64,000 nt of DNA. It comes from Paraglaciecola psychrophila 170. GTDB taxonomy: Bacteria > Pseudomonadota > Gammaproteobacteria > Enterobacterales > Alteromonadaceae. Every line of letters starts with the position of its first letter. Within the stretch, counting starts at the first letter, position 1. The notes under the pieces were generated by a model. That model had not been told where the DNA came from and did not search any database. It saw only the letters and a list, made by a program, of their open reading frames with translations. This document shows, in pieces, positions 45,872 to 54,639 of this stretch. The stretch is from contig NC_020514.1 of NCBI RefSeq assembly GCF_000347635.1, positions 5,208,001 to 5,272,000 of the forward strand. The letters are read 5' to 3'. The translations under genes were made by a program, and so were the position numbers.

Positions 45872-46927
45872 ATGAACTCAGAGCCCCAAACCAATCAAAA
45901 TGTTCGTTATGGTGAAATAGTTGAAAGTGATTTTAGGCCTCCTTGGTGGGCTAAAAATAGACACATGCAAACTATTTTCCCGCGTTTTATACAAAAACGC
46001 GCCAAGCTTGATTATCGTAAGGAAAAGTTAGTTTTACCTGATGGTGATTTCGTCAATTTAATTTGGGCCGGTAATGTACAAAAATCATCAGGCTTAATTG
46101 CTATGTTCCATGGTTTGGAGGGTTCAATTCGCTCGCATTATAGCAACGACATGGCGGCGAACTTTGTTAAGCAGGGCTACGCAGTGGTGTTAATGCATTT
46201 TCGTGGTTGTGGCGGTGAACAAAACGCCACACCAAGAGCCTATCACTCAGGCGAAACAGAAGATGCTTGGTATGTTTTGAATTGGCTTGAGCAGAAATTT
46301 CCTGAAACAAGCAAAGCGGCAATGGGTTTCTCTCTTGGTGCTAATATGCTGCTCAAACTCTTGAGTGAACAACCTAAGCAGAAGATTGTAAAAGCGGCAA
46401 TGGCTGTGTCTACACCGTTCAACTTGGCTCTGTGTGCGAATAGTATTAACCAAGGATTCTCTAAGGTTTACCAAGCTTATTTGTTAAAAAGCATGGTAAA
46501 CAATCTGTTGATTAAAATGCGAAATATGGATTATGGCAAGTTACTCAAAGTAACAGAGTCACAGATTAAGCAGTTTAAAAGCTTTCGAGATTTTGATGAG
46601 CATATCACCGCGCCACTGCACGGTTTTGTAGATGCTGATGATTATTATAATAAATGCAGTTCACAAAATTTTCTTAAAGGCATCACCACACCTACGCTAA
46701 TCGTTCATGCCAAAGACGATCCTTTCATGCACGAGAGCATCGTGCCCGATATCGATGCTATATCGCCAAATGTATGCCTTGAAGTGAGCGAGAACGGTGG
46801 CCATGTTGGGTTTCTTCAGGGTACACCATGGCGCCCTAAAATCTGGATGCAGCAAAGGGCCAATACTTTTTTTCAGCCTTTTATTGCTGGCAAGGCAACT
46901 CATTTATTTACAGGTAATCCCCAATGA
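45872..46927 (+). CDS. yheT: YheT family alpha/beta hydrolase
   Basis: A 351-residue hydrolase of the UPF0017/YheT family. Diagnostic segments are FRPPWWAKNRHMQTIFPRF, LVLPDGDFVNLIW, MFHGLEGSIRSHYSND, LMHFRGCGGE and the nucleophile elbow AAMGFSLGANML (Ser near 154), with His in ENGGHVGF near 311. The substrate is unknown. I prefer ATG 45872 to the TTG triplet just upstream in the same frame. It overlaps yheU by 4 bases (ATGA), as in enterics. Confidence 0.94.
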   Translation: MNSEPQTNQNVRYGEIVESDFRPPWWAKNRHMQTIFPRFIQKRAKLDYRKEKLVLPDGDFVNLIWAGNVQKSSGLIAMFHGLEGSIRSHYSNDMAANFVKQGYAVVLMHFRGCGGEQNATPRAYHSGETEDAWYVLNWLEQKFPETSKAAMGFSLGANMLLKLLSEQPKQKIVKAAMAVSTPFNLALCANSINQGFSKVYQAYLLKSMVNNLLIKMRNMDYGKLLKVTESQIKQFKSFRDFDEHITAPLHGFVDADDYYNKCSSQNFLKGITTPTLIVHAKDDPFMHESIVPDIDAISPNVCLEVSENGGHVGFLQGTPWRPKIWMQQRANTFFQPFIAGKATHLFTGNPQ

Positions 46928-47169
46928 TCATCCCAATTACAGACTTAACCGAAGACGTTTTATTGAATATTATTGAAGGTTTTGTCTTACGTGAAGGCAC
47001 CGAATATGGTGAAGCTGACGTGTCACTGTCAGAAAAAGTGCAGCAAGTGCTGGCGCAGTTAAGGTTAGGTGATGTGCTGTTGGTTTATTCTGAATTACAC
47101 GAAACAGTAAACATCATCCCCAAGCAACAGCTCGGGGAATTTGAATTGTCAGAGAATGTGCAACAATAG
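46924..47169 (+). CDS. yheU: YheU family (UPF0270) protein
   Basis: An 81-residue cytoplasmic protein with the family core MIIPITDLTEDVLLNIIEGFVLREGTEYGE and KVQQVLAQLRLGDVLLVYSELHETVNIIPK. The function is unknown. It is translationally coupled to yheT by a 4-base overlap, the ancestral arrangement. Confidence 0.95.
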   Translation: MIIPITDLTEDVLLNIIEGFVLREGTEYGEADVSLSEKVQQVLAQLRLGDVLLVYSELHETVNIIPKQQLGEFELSENVQQ

Positions 47170-47182
47170 AGTGTTTGCAGGC

Positions 47183-47764
47183 TTAGTGGGCCAAAAAAAC
47201 CAAGTTAAAGTTAACTGGTACGGTTAGACCAATACCACTTAACCCTGCTAACGTTTGCAATATTTCAATTCCAGATGTCAAACCAAAATCTGTAGCCGAT
47301 ATTAAGATTGGCTGAGTACTGGTAGCGACTATGCCATCATCGGCTTTGCGTGTAACTTGCACTGTCGCGCTAATCGTTTTGCTAATACCCATAATACTTA
47401 ACTCTGCTGGAAGTGTCACTAATACTGAATTACCCTTTGCAAGAGTTAAAACGCTATCAGGTAGTTGCGCCGTTAATTTAGCTGTGGGAAATTTGTCTAC
47501 TAAAAAAAGTTTCTCGCGCATCCGTGTATCGCGGATTTCGATACCTGAGTCGATGCTACCTAGTTCAATTTCAACTTGTAATTTTCCTTCAGGACCAAAC
47601 TCGGCGTTAAGTGTCCTGAATTGTTGAACCTCACTGATATGCTGATTTTTAGTTGATACAAAACTCAAGCTTGATTCGTCCTTAACTAACATCCAATGGG
47701 CGTTTGCTGCTGAACAGAATAAAAATAAACTGATAAAAATAGTGCTTAGTAATAAAGATTTCAT
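47183..47764 (-). CDS. YceI family periplasmic protein
   Basis: A 193-residue exported protein with an N-terminal signal peptide (LLLSTIFISLFLFCSAANA, cleaved near residue 22) and a lipocalin-like YceI barrel (WMLVKDESSLSFVSTKNQHISEVQQF, VEIELGSIDSGIEIRDTRMREKLFLVDKFPTAKLTAQL). Family members bind isoprenoid-like or polyprenyl lipids. Its role here is unknown. It is convergent with yheU, 13 bases apart. Confidence 0.9.
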   Translation of the reverse strand: MKSLLLSTIFISLFLFCSAANAHWMLVKDESSLSFVSTKNQHISEVQQFRTLNAEFGPEGKLQVEIELGSIDSGIEIRDTRMREKLFLVDKFPTAKLTAQLPDSVLTLAKGNSVLVTLPAELSIMGISKTISATVQVTRKADDGIVATSTQPILISATDFGLTSGIEILQTLAGLSGIGLTVPVNFNLVFLAH

Positions 47765-47793
47765 AGTTAACTCAATTAGTAGAAATGATACTT

Positions 47794-48639
47794 CTATACG
47801 GGTTGATTGTCGTTCCCAAATTCACATTTAACGATGTTCTGCCAATCGACATTCTGGTCGCCCATAATAAAAAAATCAGGGTTTATAACACTGGTACGCG
47901 AGTTGTAACTTAAAGGGGCAAAATCATGTGCCAATATTTTGCCTCCCGCTTCGACCACTATACATTGAGATGCACCTGTATCCCATTCTCCCGTTACGCC
48001 AAATCGTAAAAAAACATCTGCTTTACCCTCAGCAATAAAACAGGCTTTAAGAGAACAACTGCCCGCAGGTAAGGTTTGATAAATACGGTCTTCACTGAGA
48101 CTAGAGATGACTTTCTCGCGAGGTTGTCTGCGACTAATAGCAATAATCAGAGGATCTTCGTTAGGTGCCTCTAAACTGCGGACATAAATTTGTTTATTCT
48201 CTACAGGGCATTCTTTAAATGCGCCATGACCTTTCAGCGCAGAATACAAGGTTTCGCCAGTGGGCCAGTAAATGACGCCCATAATAGGTACGTTGTTTTC
48301 TATCAGTGCAATATTAACTGCAAAATCACCACTGCGAGCGATAAATTCTTGAGTTCCATCAATGGGGTCAATAAGCCAATAACGGGTCCAAGTTTTGCGT
48401 AATTCTAGTGAGCTAATTTCTGTCTCTTCAGACATGATAGGAATGTCTGGCGTTTCCTTTCTCAACATATCCATAATGACTTCGTTGGCTCTGTAGTCAG
48501 CGGTAGTGACAGGCGAGTCGTCATCTTTTTGAAAACTAGTAAAATCACCACTGTCATATATTTCTAGTACTACTTTACCTGCTTTGACCGCTGTTTTTTT
48601 GGCTATATCAAAAAGCTGTTGTGCGTTTTCTGTTGGCAT
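47794..48639 (-). CDS. cysQ: CysQ, 3'(2'),5'-bisphosphate nucleotidase
   Basis: A 281-residue member of the inositol-monophosphatase superfamily that hydrolyses 3'-phosphoadenosine 5'-phosphate, a by-product of sulfate assimilation. Metal-binding motifs are IMSEETEI (near 70), WLIDPIDGTQEFI (near 90-102) and GEWDTGASQCIVVEAGG (near 215). The start at ATG 48639 sits in the TAATG overlap with nudE, so translation is coupled to it. The frame extends six codons higher, which I consider not used. Confidence 0.94.
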   Translation of the reverse strand: MPTENAQQLFDIAKKTAVKAGKVVLEIYDSGDFTSFQKDDDSPVTTADYRANEVIMDMLRKETPDIPIMSEETEISSLELRKTWTRYWLIDPIDGTQEFIARSGDFAVNIALIENNVPIMGVIYWPTGETLYSALKGHGAFKECPVENKQIYVRSLEAPNEDPLIIAISRRQPREKVISSLSEDRIYQTLPAGSCSLKACFIAEGKADVFLRFGVTGEWDTGASQCIVVEAGGKILAHDFAPLSYNSRTSVINPDFFIMGDQNVDWQNIVKCEFGNDNQPV

Positions 48640-49202
48640 TAGCGGGCTTTCCTCCATTTTTCAGCAAGTAACAAGGCAGCAATACATCTAGCCTCTACAA
48701 AATCATCTTTAGCTAATAATGCATCTATATCATTAATTGACCATTTAACAACTTCTAAAGGTTCAGGCTCATCACCTGGGAGTACTTCAGGATATAGATC
48801 TTCTGCGATAAAAATGGTCATTTTGGCATCAAAAAACGCAGGCGCCATGCTAACACTATGCAGAGGGTGTAATGTTTTTGTACCAAAGCCAATTTCTTCT
48901 TTTAATTCTCTATTTGCCGCTACCTCTGGGGATTCACCTGGGTCAATCAATCCTTTTGGGAAGCCTAATTCGTAGGTATGAGTACCTGCGGCATATTCCC
49001 TGACTAATAAAAATTCATCAGCATTGATAAAAGGCACCACCATGACAGCGCCTCTGCCACTGCCAGCCATGCGTTCAAAAATACGGGTTTCGCCATTTGA
49101 GAACTCTAAATCGACTTGCTCGATTTTAAACAATCCGCTTTTGGCAACCACCTTGCGCGAGTGAATTTGTGGAAGTGTTTTTTTATTGTCTATGTTGCTC
49201 AT
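48639..49202 (-). CDS. nudE: NudE, ADP compounds hydrolase
   Basis: A 187-residue Nudix hydrolase acting on ADP-ribose, NADH, Ap3A and related compounds. The Nudix box GFPKGLIDPGESPEVAANRELKEEIGFG near residues 81-108 has all key residues (GX5EX7REUXEEXGU). The N-terminal region (LPQIHSRKVVAKSGLFKIEQVDLEFSNGE) matches NudE. It is first in a two-gene operon with cysQ and divergent from yrfG, the same neighbours as in enterics. Confidence 0.94.
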   Translation of the reverse strand: MSNIDNKKTLPQIHSRKVVAKSGLFKIEQVDLEFSNGETRIFERMAGSGRGAVMVVPFINADEFLLVREYAAGTHTYELGFPKGLIDPGESPEVAANRELKEEIGFGTKTLHPLHSVSMAPAFFDAKMTIFIAEDLYPEVLPGDEPEPLEVVKWSINDIDALLAKDDFVEARCIAALLLAEKWRKAR

Positions 49203-49315
49203 GAATTTTTCACGTTAATATGGCCGCTGCTCTCGTCTGTTTAAAAGTTAAATGAACTTTAAATTGATGAATTGTATGATGATTAAATATACCTGTTAAA
49301 TAGAGGACATGCTAC

Positions 49316-49999
49316 TTGTCAAAGCTTGCTTGGAAAGATATTCATACTGTGTTGCTAGATATGGACGGCACTTTGCTTGATCTGCACTTCGACAATCACT
49401 TTTGGTTAGAGCACCTGCCTAAAAAATTAGCTGAGAAACACGGTGTTTCAGTAGAAGCTGCCAAAGATTTGATGGCCGTAGATTACGCACAGGTAATGGG
49501 TACGCTAAGTTGGTATTGCCTAGATTTTTGGACTGAAAAACTGAATATCGATATCATTGAGGCCAAACGCGAGATTGAACATCTAATCAGTATACGCGCC
49601 GACAGTTTACCTTTTATAGATACCTTAAAAGCCTCAGGGAGAGAAGTGATCTTAGTCACCAATGCCCATCCAGACAGTTTGTCGTTAAAGGTGGAACATA
49701 CTCAATTAGACGAGCATATAGACCAATTAATATCGACTCATGAATTTGCTGTCACCAAAGAGTCCCAGCTTTTATGGCAACGGCTGCAGACAAAACTTGG
49801 CTTTAATCCAGAGCACACCCTTTTTGTTGACGATAGTTTAGGCATACTAAAAGCCGCTCAAGACTTTGGTATTAAACATTTATTAGCTGTTAGCAACCCT
49901 GATAGCCAACAACCCGCTAGAGAGATTAGCGAGTTTCCATCAATACAGGACTATCGTTATTTGCTGGATGATATTACGGCAAATCCGTTTATCCATTAG
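49316..49999 (+). CDS. yrfG: YrfG, GMP/IMP nucleotidase of the HAD family
   Basis: A 227-residue HAD-superfamily phosphatase that removes the 5'-phosphate from GMP or IMP. The motifs are DMDGTLLDL (near 15), the cap domain, VTNAHPDSL (near 115) and the acidic motif FVDDSLGILKAA (near 170). The start is TTG 49316, with GAGGA upstream; no ATG gives a complete N-terminus. It lies divergently from nudE. Confidence 0.93.
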   Translation: MSKLAWKDIHTVLLDMDGTLLDLHFDNHFWLEHLPKKLAEKHGVSVEAAKDLMAVDYAQVMGTLSWYCLDFWTEKLNIDIIEAKREIEHLISIRADSLPFIDTLKASGREVILVTNAHPDSLSLKVEHTQLDEHIDQLISTHEFAVTKESQLLWQRLQTKLGFNPEHTLFVDDSLGILKAAQDFGIKHLLAVSNPDSQQPAREISEFPSIQDYRYLLDDITANPFIH

Positions 50000-50084
50000 G
50001 TTGTCATATTTTAGAGTGAGCTAAACCCTCAGTCACTTATCGGATACTATAAAAAGAACAGTGATTTGTACTGTATAGACGGTG

Positions 50085-50829
50085 TTAGAACTTAATCGGA
50101 AAATATCCATCGGCATCGGCTTGACCAAAAAACTGTGCAGCCTGATGTACTTCTTTGGGTAAGCTAACCTCGGGTTTAAACCGCCCTTCTATTTTAAATT
50201 GCATATTAGCAGGAATAGTGGCTTTTGCGGTTAAGCCAAATCTGTTGGGTTGTTTGACGTGCAACACAACACTGCCATCTTGGCAGCTTAGATCAGCTGT
50301 AAAATCACCTAATTCAATGACTCCGGTTACACCTGTAAAATTGGCATTCAACCATTGACCTTTTACCGGTAAAAGTTTGGCAACCTGCTTCGTAATCCAC
50401 CCGGTTTAGCTCAACTTTAAAGCGACCGTCGGCTTCAATAGGAATGGGTAAAGGCAGCAAGCTAATCGCTAAGTTGGCAGGTATGTAAGCCAATAAATTT
50501 TCAACTTTGAGATGTTGCCCTTTGAAACTAACCAATCCACTTGCAGATATTTGAGCAACGTCACGCATATTACCCGCGTTGATATCTGCGCTGATTTTCC
50601 CTAGCACTAGAGGGAAAAAAGACAGTGTCCAGTTAACATCAGATATCGGGAAACCTTTGGCTTGCGCACGTTGTGCATGACCATTCCAAATGGTGCCCGA
50701 AATGCCACTTACACTCACCCCTTTGGGTAGCTGGATTTTCGACAAAACATGGGCTGCAGGTAATGTAACAATTAAAAATATAACATAAACCACGAGGCAT
50801 AAGACGCCCCATTTTAAAACTGACTTCAT
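50085..50829 (-). pseudogene. gspN: gspN, type II secretion system protein N, frameshifted
   Basis: The first frame (ATG 50829, overlapping gspM by 4 bases) gives a membrane anchor (VLKWGVLCLVVYVIFLIVTLPAA) and GspN sequence through NRVDYEAGCQ. It then runs into a different frame near 50370. Moving to the other frame there gives KLLPVKGQWLNANFTGVTGVIELGDF and continues to GYFPIKF at 50085. Together they make about 247 residues, the normal size. GspN is an inner-membrane accessory subunit that many type II systems lack, so secretion may survive its loss. It could also be an indel error in the assembly. Confidence 0.85.
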
Positions 50830-51305
50830 GATTTCCCTAGTTTTAAACGACGAATTTTAACTTGCCCAGGCAAATCAGATTCTGCTATATCAATGTCTAA
50901 AATGCTCACACCGGTTTTTTCTAGTGATTGTAACCAACTTAATACATTATTAAAGGGAGCTTGATCTATCCATACTTGTAATTCGTCATCCTGAGGTTGC
51001 ATCCGAGAAATCGTAATTTTCATGCTATTAGCTGATTGGTTCACCGCTTGAGGCAGTGAGCCTGAAAATGAAGCCTTGTTACCGCCACTCTTTCGAAGTT
51101 GCACTGCTCGGTTAGCATTTTTCTGTACCCATTCAAGTAACTCTGTTTGATTGTTAACTGCGGTTTGGTTTCGCTCGAGTGACGTGCTCAGCGGTGACCA
51201 AATTCCCCAATAAAATATGGCAACTAATACTAACACCGCTGAAATAATCACTAAGCGTTGTTCACGATTACTTAATTGTAAAAACGTACTTTTGAGTTTG
51301 TCCAT
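50826..51305 (-). CDS. gspM: GspM, type II secretion inner-membrane platform protein
   Basis: A 159-residue bitopic protein with one N-terminal membrane helix (LVIISAVLVLVAIFYWGIW, residues about 19-37) and a periplasmic ferredoxin-like domain. It partners GspL in the assembly platform. I chose ATG 51305 with a strong SD (AGGAG); the frame continues 22 codons upstream inside gspL, which I reject. The start lies 1 base after the gspL stop and the end overlaps gspN by 4 bases. Confidence 0.92.
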   Translation of the reverse strand: MDKLKSTFLQLSNREQRLVIISAVLVLVAIFYWGIWSPLSTSLERNQTAVNNQTELLEWVQKNANRAVQLRKSGGNKASFSGSLPQAVNQSANSMKITISRMQPQDDELQVWIDQAPFNNVLSWLQSLEKTGVSILDIDIAESDLPGQVKIRRLKLGKS

Positions 51306-51306
51306 A

Positions 51307-52515
51307 TTAACTCCTAATCGACAAAGAGCCGATGACTTGGTTATCTTTTTGATTAATAGAACCCTGCTCAACAGTAAACCCTTGGGCTTCTGCTTGACGC
51401 TTAAATTGGTCTAAGGCATCAAAATTACGGGCCACTACCTGAATACGTAACTCCCCCCGACTGCTGTCAAAACGCATAGTTTGAGGTTTAACCTGGGATT
51501 CTTCAAATGCAGGCCTGAGTTGACTCAACATAATTAACATCGATGCTCCGCCGCCGCCTTGTTCCAAGGCTTTCATCTGTCGCGTCATGGTGGTTTTAAG
51601 ATCCCGATATGCACCAGCATTGGGAAATGCACGTTTATACTCGCTACTTACCTGTGTCTTTAATGTGGCTAGTTGCTCGGTAAGTCGATTCTGCTCTAGG
51701 GTCTTATCTATTAAAGTGGTGAATAGCGCAATAACAGCTAACACCGCCGCTAAACGCCATTTTTTCCATTGGCCACTGACTTTGTTGCTAATTTTGTACT
51801 CACCTTGTAACAGGTTGAATTCTGTCAGCTTAACTCCTTGTGCTAAGACTTTCATGGGTAACTCAAGAGGCATTACCGACACCTCTAGATTTTCAACATC
51901 AGCTAAATTTGTTCCGGAATAATCATTAACCAAAAGTGCTTGTTGGTTGAGTTTGGCATACTGTCTTGCATGATGATTAATGGCTTGTATTAACCAATCT
52001 CTTTCACCCTGTAAACCCGCCCAATCGTCTTTTCGAACCAATAGTTGTCGCCCTAGCTCCAATATTGACCAAGCGTTTTTATCTGCTATTGGCAATGCCA
52101 AAACGTCGGGTATGACTTGGTCGCAGGTTAAACCCGCATCTTCAATCATGTTCAGCCAGCTTTGTAGTTTTTCTTTGTTAACTACAGCGACAGCTTGTTT
52201 GTTGCCATTTTTGGGACCTAGGGCAAAAAATTGTTGGGCAATATCACCACTTATCTCCTCTTCCAATATAAATGGAATCGCAGCTAAGGCTTTACGCCCA
52301 GCTTTAGCTGGCAACTCTACCCACTTCAGCAAAACGTCGCTAGTGGGCACTAAGACACAGATTGATCTTCTGCCCGCCCTGTCTCCTAAGGTGGCTAACT
52401 GTGCTGCATTAGGTAACTCACCAGAGGCAATAATTTCGTTTTGTTGGCCAGACCACACAATCCAATGAATCGGTTCATTTGGATTGGCACCTAGTCGCAC
52501 TACTAACTGTTCCAT
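51307..52515 (-). CDS. gspL: GspL, type II secretion inner-membrane platform protein
   Basis: A 402-residue protein with an actin-like cytoplasmic domain (LVPTSDVLLKWVELPAKAGRKALAAIPFILEEEI), which recruits the GspE ATPase, one membrane helix (WRLAAVLAVIALFTTLI near 250) and a periplasmic ferredoxin-like domain. The length is as expected. A 92-base gap with a tandem repeat separates it from gspK, the only sizable gap in the operon. Confidence 0.93.
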   Translation of the reverse strand: MEQLVVRLGANPNEPIHWIVWSGQQNEIIASGELPNAAQLATLGDRAGRRSICVLVPTSDVLLKWVELPAKAGRKALAAIPFILEEEISGDIAQQFFALGPKNGNKQAVAVVNKEKLQSWLNMIEDAGLTCDQVIPDVLALPIADKNAWSILELGRQLLVRKDDWAGLQGERDWLIQAINHHARQYAKLNQQALLVNDYSGTNLADVENLEVSVMPLELPMKVLAQGVKLTEFNLLQGEYKISNKVSGQWKKWRLAAVLAVIALFTTLIDKTLEQNRLTEQLATLKTQVSSEYKRAFPNAGAYRDLKTTMTRQMKALEQGGGGASMLIMLSQLRPAFEESQVKPQTMRFDSSRGELRIQVVARNFDALDQFKRQAEAQGFTVEQGSINQKDNQVIGSLSIRS

Positions 52516-52562
52516 CAGGTTTATATACCTTGTTGGTTGTTATGGATTAACAAAGCTACTTT

Positions 52563-52622
52563 TTAAAAGCTTGGTCATTAAAAGCTTGCTGATTCAAAGC
52601 CAACTCGTTAAAAGCCACTAAA
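52563..52622. repeat. Four 15-bp tandem repeats at the end of gspK
   Basis: Four units of exactly 15 bases follow one another: TTAAAAGCTTGGTCA, TTAAAAGCTTGCTGA, TTCAAAGCCAACTCG and TTAAAAGCCACTAAA. The last unit contains the gspK stop and final codons (minus strand AGT GGC TTT TAA), so the last five codons of gspK appear to have been duplicated into the spacer before gspL. Confidence 0.75.
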
Positions 52623-53603
52623 TTCACGTCTGATGACAATGACATTTTTACTTGAGTCGACCTTAAATAAGGTCTGCATAGCAAAAGTCGCATCATTGTA
52701 CTTGGTCTTAGTATGTAAAATAAAATGTGCTGTTGTTACATCAAACCATTTTTTCTCATCAGCACTAAGATTCTGTGCTTGAACGCTTGGTTCGTTTAAA
52801 AATGCTATCGTTGTTGGATAACCATCCGAACCACGACTGGCAAGTAAAGACTTTGCATCAGATAAACTCAGTCTGGCAGCGGCAGCAACCACCGCTGCAT
52901 TTTCTTCACTCACTGTATTGACATTGATTGAGAATAAATCGTCATTCGGTAATACACACACTAGTTTAAGTAACTCCCTCAGCCAGGGTACTTCGACACC
53001 ATTGATTAAACGTAATTCTGATTTATGCACCATATAATTATTGGCGGCCACATAAGGAAATTGAAGGCTTTCATACTCACTGTCTTCTGCACCGTAGTCC
53101 GTTAGATTGTCATTTTCGTCTAACCAATCGACTAATGAGCCGCTGAGGGTATCAATGTTATAACTAGGGATAGCAGGCTCAACGAACCCTAACAAACGCT
53201 TAAAAGCTAAAATGCGGTCAGGTATTAAACTTCCCGCTCCTATGCCACCAAGGCCAGTTCCTGTCTCTCTTAAGGCATTTAGGTTAAAGCAGCTTTGCAT
53301 ATCCACAAGTTGCGCTTGAATACCCCCTCCTTCTATAGGGTACACAAATTCTTGATTCCATGGTTGCTGAAGATGAATAACATCGCCATCCTCATCAATC
53401 AGTTGTTTGATTGATTTTCGCGCATACTGCTCAGCTCCCATGGCATTCCAATAGGCTTGGTTGTTTTCTTTGATGTTAGACGCCCGCTTAATTTGTAACT
53501 GCAAACGACCGCCCATTTCTGTGGCAAGCACGCTAACAATAGCCACAATTAATAACACTATGATTAAGGCCACGCCTTGTTGCTTGCGCTTGGAGTGATT
53601 CAT
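52608..53603 (-). CDS. gspK: GspK, minor pseudopilin
   Basis: A 331-residue minor pseudopilin that caps the pseudopilus tip with GspI and GspJ. The prepilin site is QQG-VALIIVLLIVAIVSVLA; as usual in GspK the Glu at position +5 is replaced. The large alpha domain contains ARLSLSDAKSLLASRG. The end overlaps a 15-bp tandem repeat. The start overlaps gspJ by 4 bases. Confidence 0.94.
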   Translation of the reverse strand: MNHSKRKQQGVALIIVLLIVAIVSVLATEMGGRLQLQIKRASNIKENNQAYWNAMGAEQYARKSIKQLIDEDGDVIHLQQPWNQEFVYPIEGGGIQAQLVDMQSCFNLNALRETGTGLGGIGAGSLIPDRILAFKRLLGFVEPAIPSYNIDTLSGSLVDWLDENDNLTDYGAEDSEYESLQFPYVAANNYMVHKSELRLINGVEVPWLRELLKLVCVLPNDDLFSINVNTVSEENAAVVAAAARLSLSDAKSLLASRGSDGYPTTIAFLNEPSVQAQNLSADEKKWFDVTTAHFILHTKTKYNDATFAMQTLFKVDSSKNVIVIRREFSGF

Positions 53604-54232
53604 ATACCGTTTGCCAATATAAATTCACGGCGAATTTCACCAAATATTTTACTGACTATGGTGATGGATATGGCAATGGGTAATGTATCGCTAGAGTAGG
53701 TTTCCTGCCATTCTTCGGGTTCTTCGAGTTGCTCATATTGGGTTAAAAAGCTCACTCGAAAATCTTCGATATCAGATAATAGAATTTTTACTTTCGGTTC
53801 GTAACCAATCACATTGTCTACATAATTACCGTACAAACGCTGCAGTTGTTGTCCCTGTATACGATACCCAACAGCTTGCAATGTACTTCGGGGTAGCAAC
53901 ATTTGTGGGTTATGCCAGCCTGCTCTTACGAATCCAAGGCCATCTGCATCACTATCAAATACGTCTTCGCCGCCAGATATAACCGCACTAACGGGTACGC
54001 TATTAATGCGTACTTTACGAGGTACAATTTGCAAAATATCTCGCTCTAAAGTCAGCATCGCTCTTTGTAATTCTTCTAATTTTTCGAAGCGTTCAGATGA
54101 TAACTGGTCGCTGTTAATCACCGAATTAAGCACCCCGGTACTTGCCAAACCTATAATAGTAAAAATCGCCATAGCAACTAATATTTCTATTAGGGTAAAG
54201 CCAGCGTTATGATTATTTGGCTGGTGGTTCAT
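53600..54232 (-). CDS. gspJ: GspJ, minor pseudopilin
   Basis: A 210-residue protein with prepilin motif NAG-FTLIEILVAMAIFTIIG (GspO cleavage after Gly, Glu at +5) and the GspJ segment ERFEKLEELQRAMLTLERDILQIVPR. It is part of the pseudopilus tip. Four-base overlaps with both neighbours show tight coupling. Confidence 0.94.
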   Translation of the reverse strand: MNHQPNNHNAGFTLIEILVAMAIFTIIGLASTGVLNSVINSDQLSSERFEKLEELQRAMLTLERDILQIVPRKVRINSVPVSAVISGGEDVFDSDADGLGFVRAGWHNPQMLLPRSTLQAVGYRIQGQQLQRLYGNYVDNVIGYEPKVKILLSDIEDFRVSFLTQYEQLEEPEEWQETYSSDTLPIAISITIVSKIFGEIRREFILANGI

Positions 54233-54639
54233 GATTTGATTTGCTTAGCAATAAACGTCTTTACTGAGGTAACAGTGCCCTTATATTGCGGGTCTAACCC
54301 AACCGACACTTCGACCTGCACCATATCTAAGTCACTGGTTTTAATGACTCGTTGTTGCCAGTACCACTTGCGGCGAGCCATTTCTTGCTCGCCTTTTTGA
54401 TTGTTTTTGACCGGCCAAGTGGTATCTATATGTAGTTGAGTGAGACGATTGTTGGCAACCCAAGTAGCAATGGTAATATCTTCAATTTGTCCAACACCTA
54501 CTAAGTGGTCACTAGCCGCCTTCATAATAGCAGTGCCTGTTAGCGCAAAAATGAACAGGGCGACTAGTACTTCAAGAAGCGTCATCCCAGGGCTGTATCT
54601 ACGACTTTTTGAATACTGATGTTGAAGGTTAAGGGGCAT
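54229..54639 (-). CDS. gspI: GspI, minor pseudopilin
   Basis: A 136-residue protein with prepilin motif SPG-MTLLEVLVALFIFALTG and the GspI segment TIATWVANNRLTQLHID. It nucleates the tip complex with GspJ and GspK. It overlaps gspH by 11 bases and gspJ by 4. Confidence 0.94.
   Translation of the reverse strand: MPLNLQHQYSKSRRYSPGMTLLEVLVALFIFALTGTAIMKAASDHLVGVGQIEDITIATWVANNRLTQLHIDTTWPVKNNQKGEQEMARRKWYWQQRVIKTSDLDMVQVEVSVGLDPQYKGTVTSVKTFIAKQIKS

Noticed and set aside
45685..45915. 76-codon plus-strand frame before yheT
   Set aside because: No SD, no family pattern, and it overlaps the yheT start in another frame; more likely the yheT leader region.
50000..50084. Terminator between yrfG and gspN
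   Set aside because: Only weak short inverted repeats (ACAGT/ACTGT) without a GC stem or T-run were visible.
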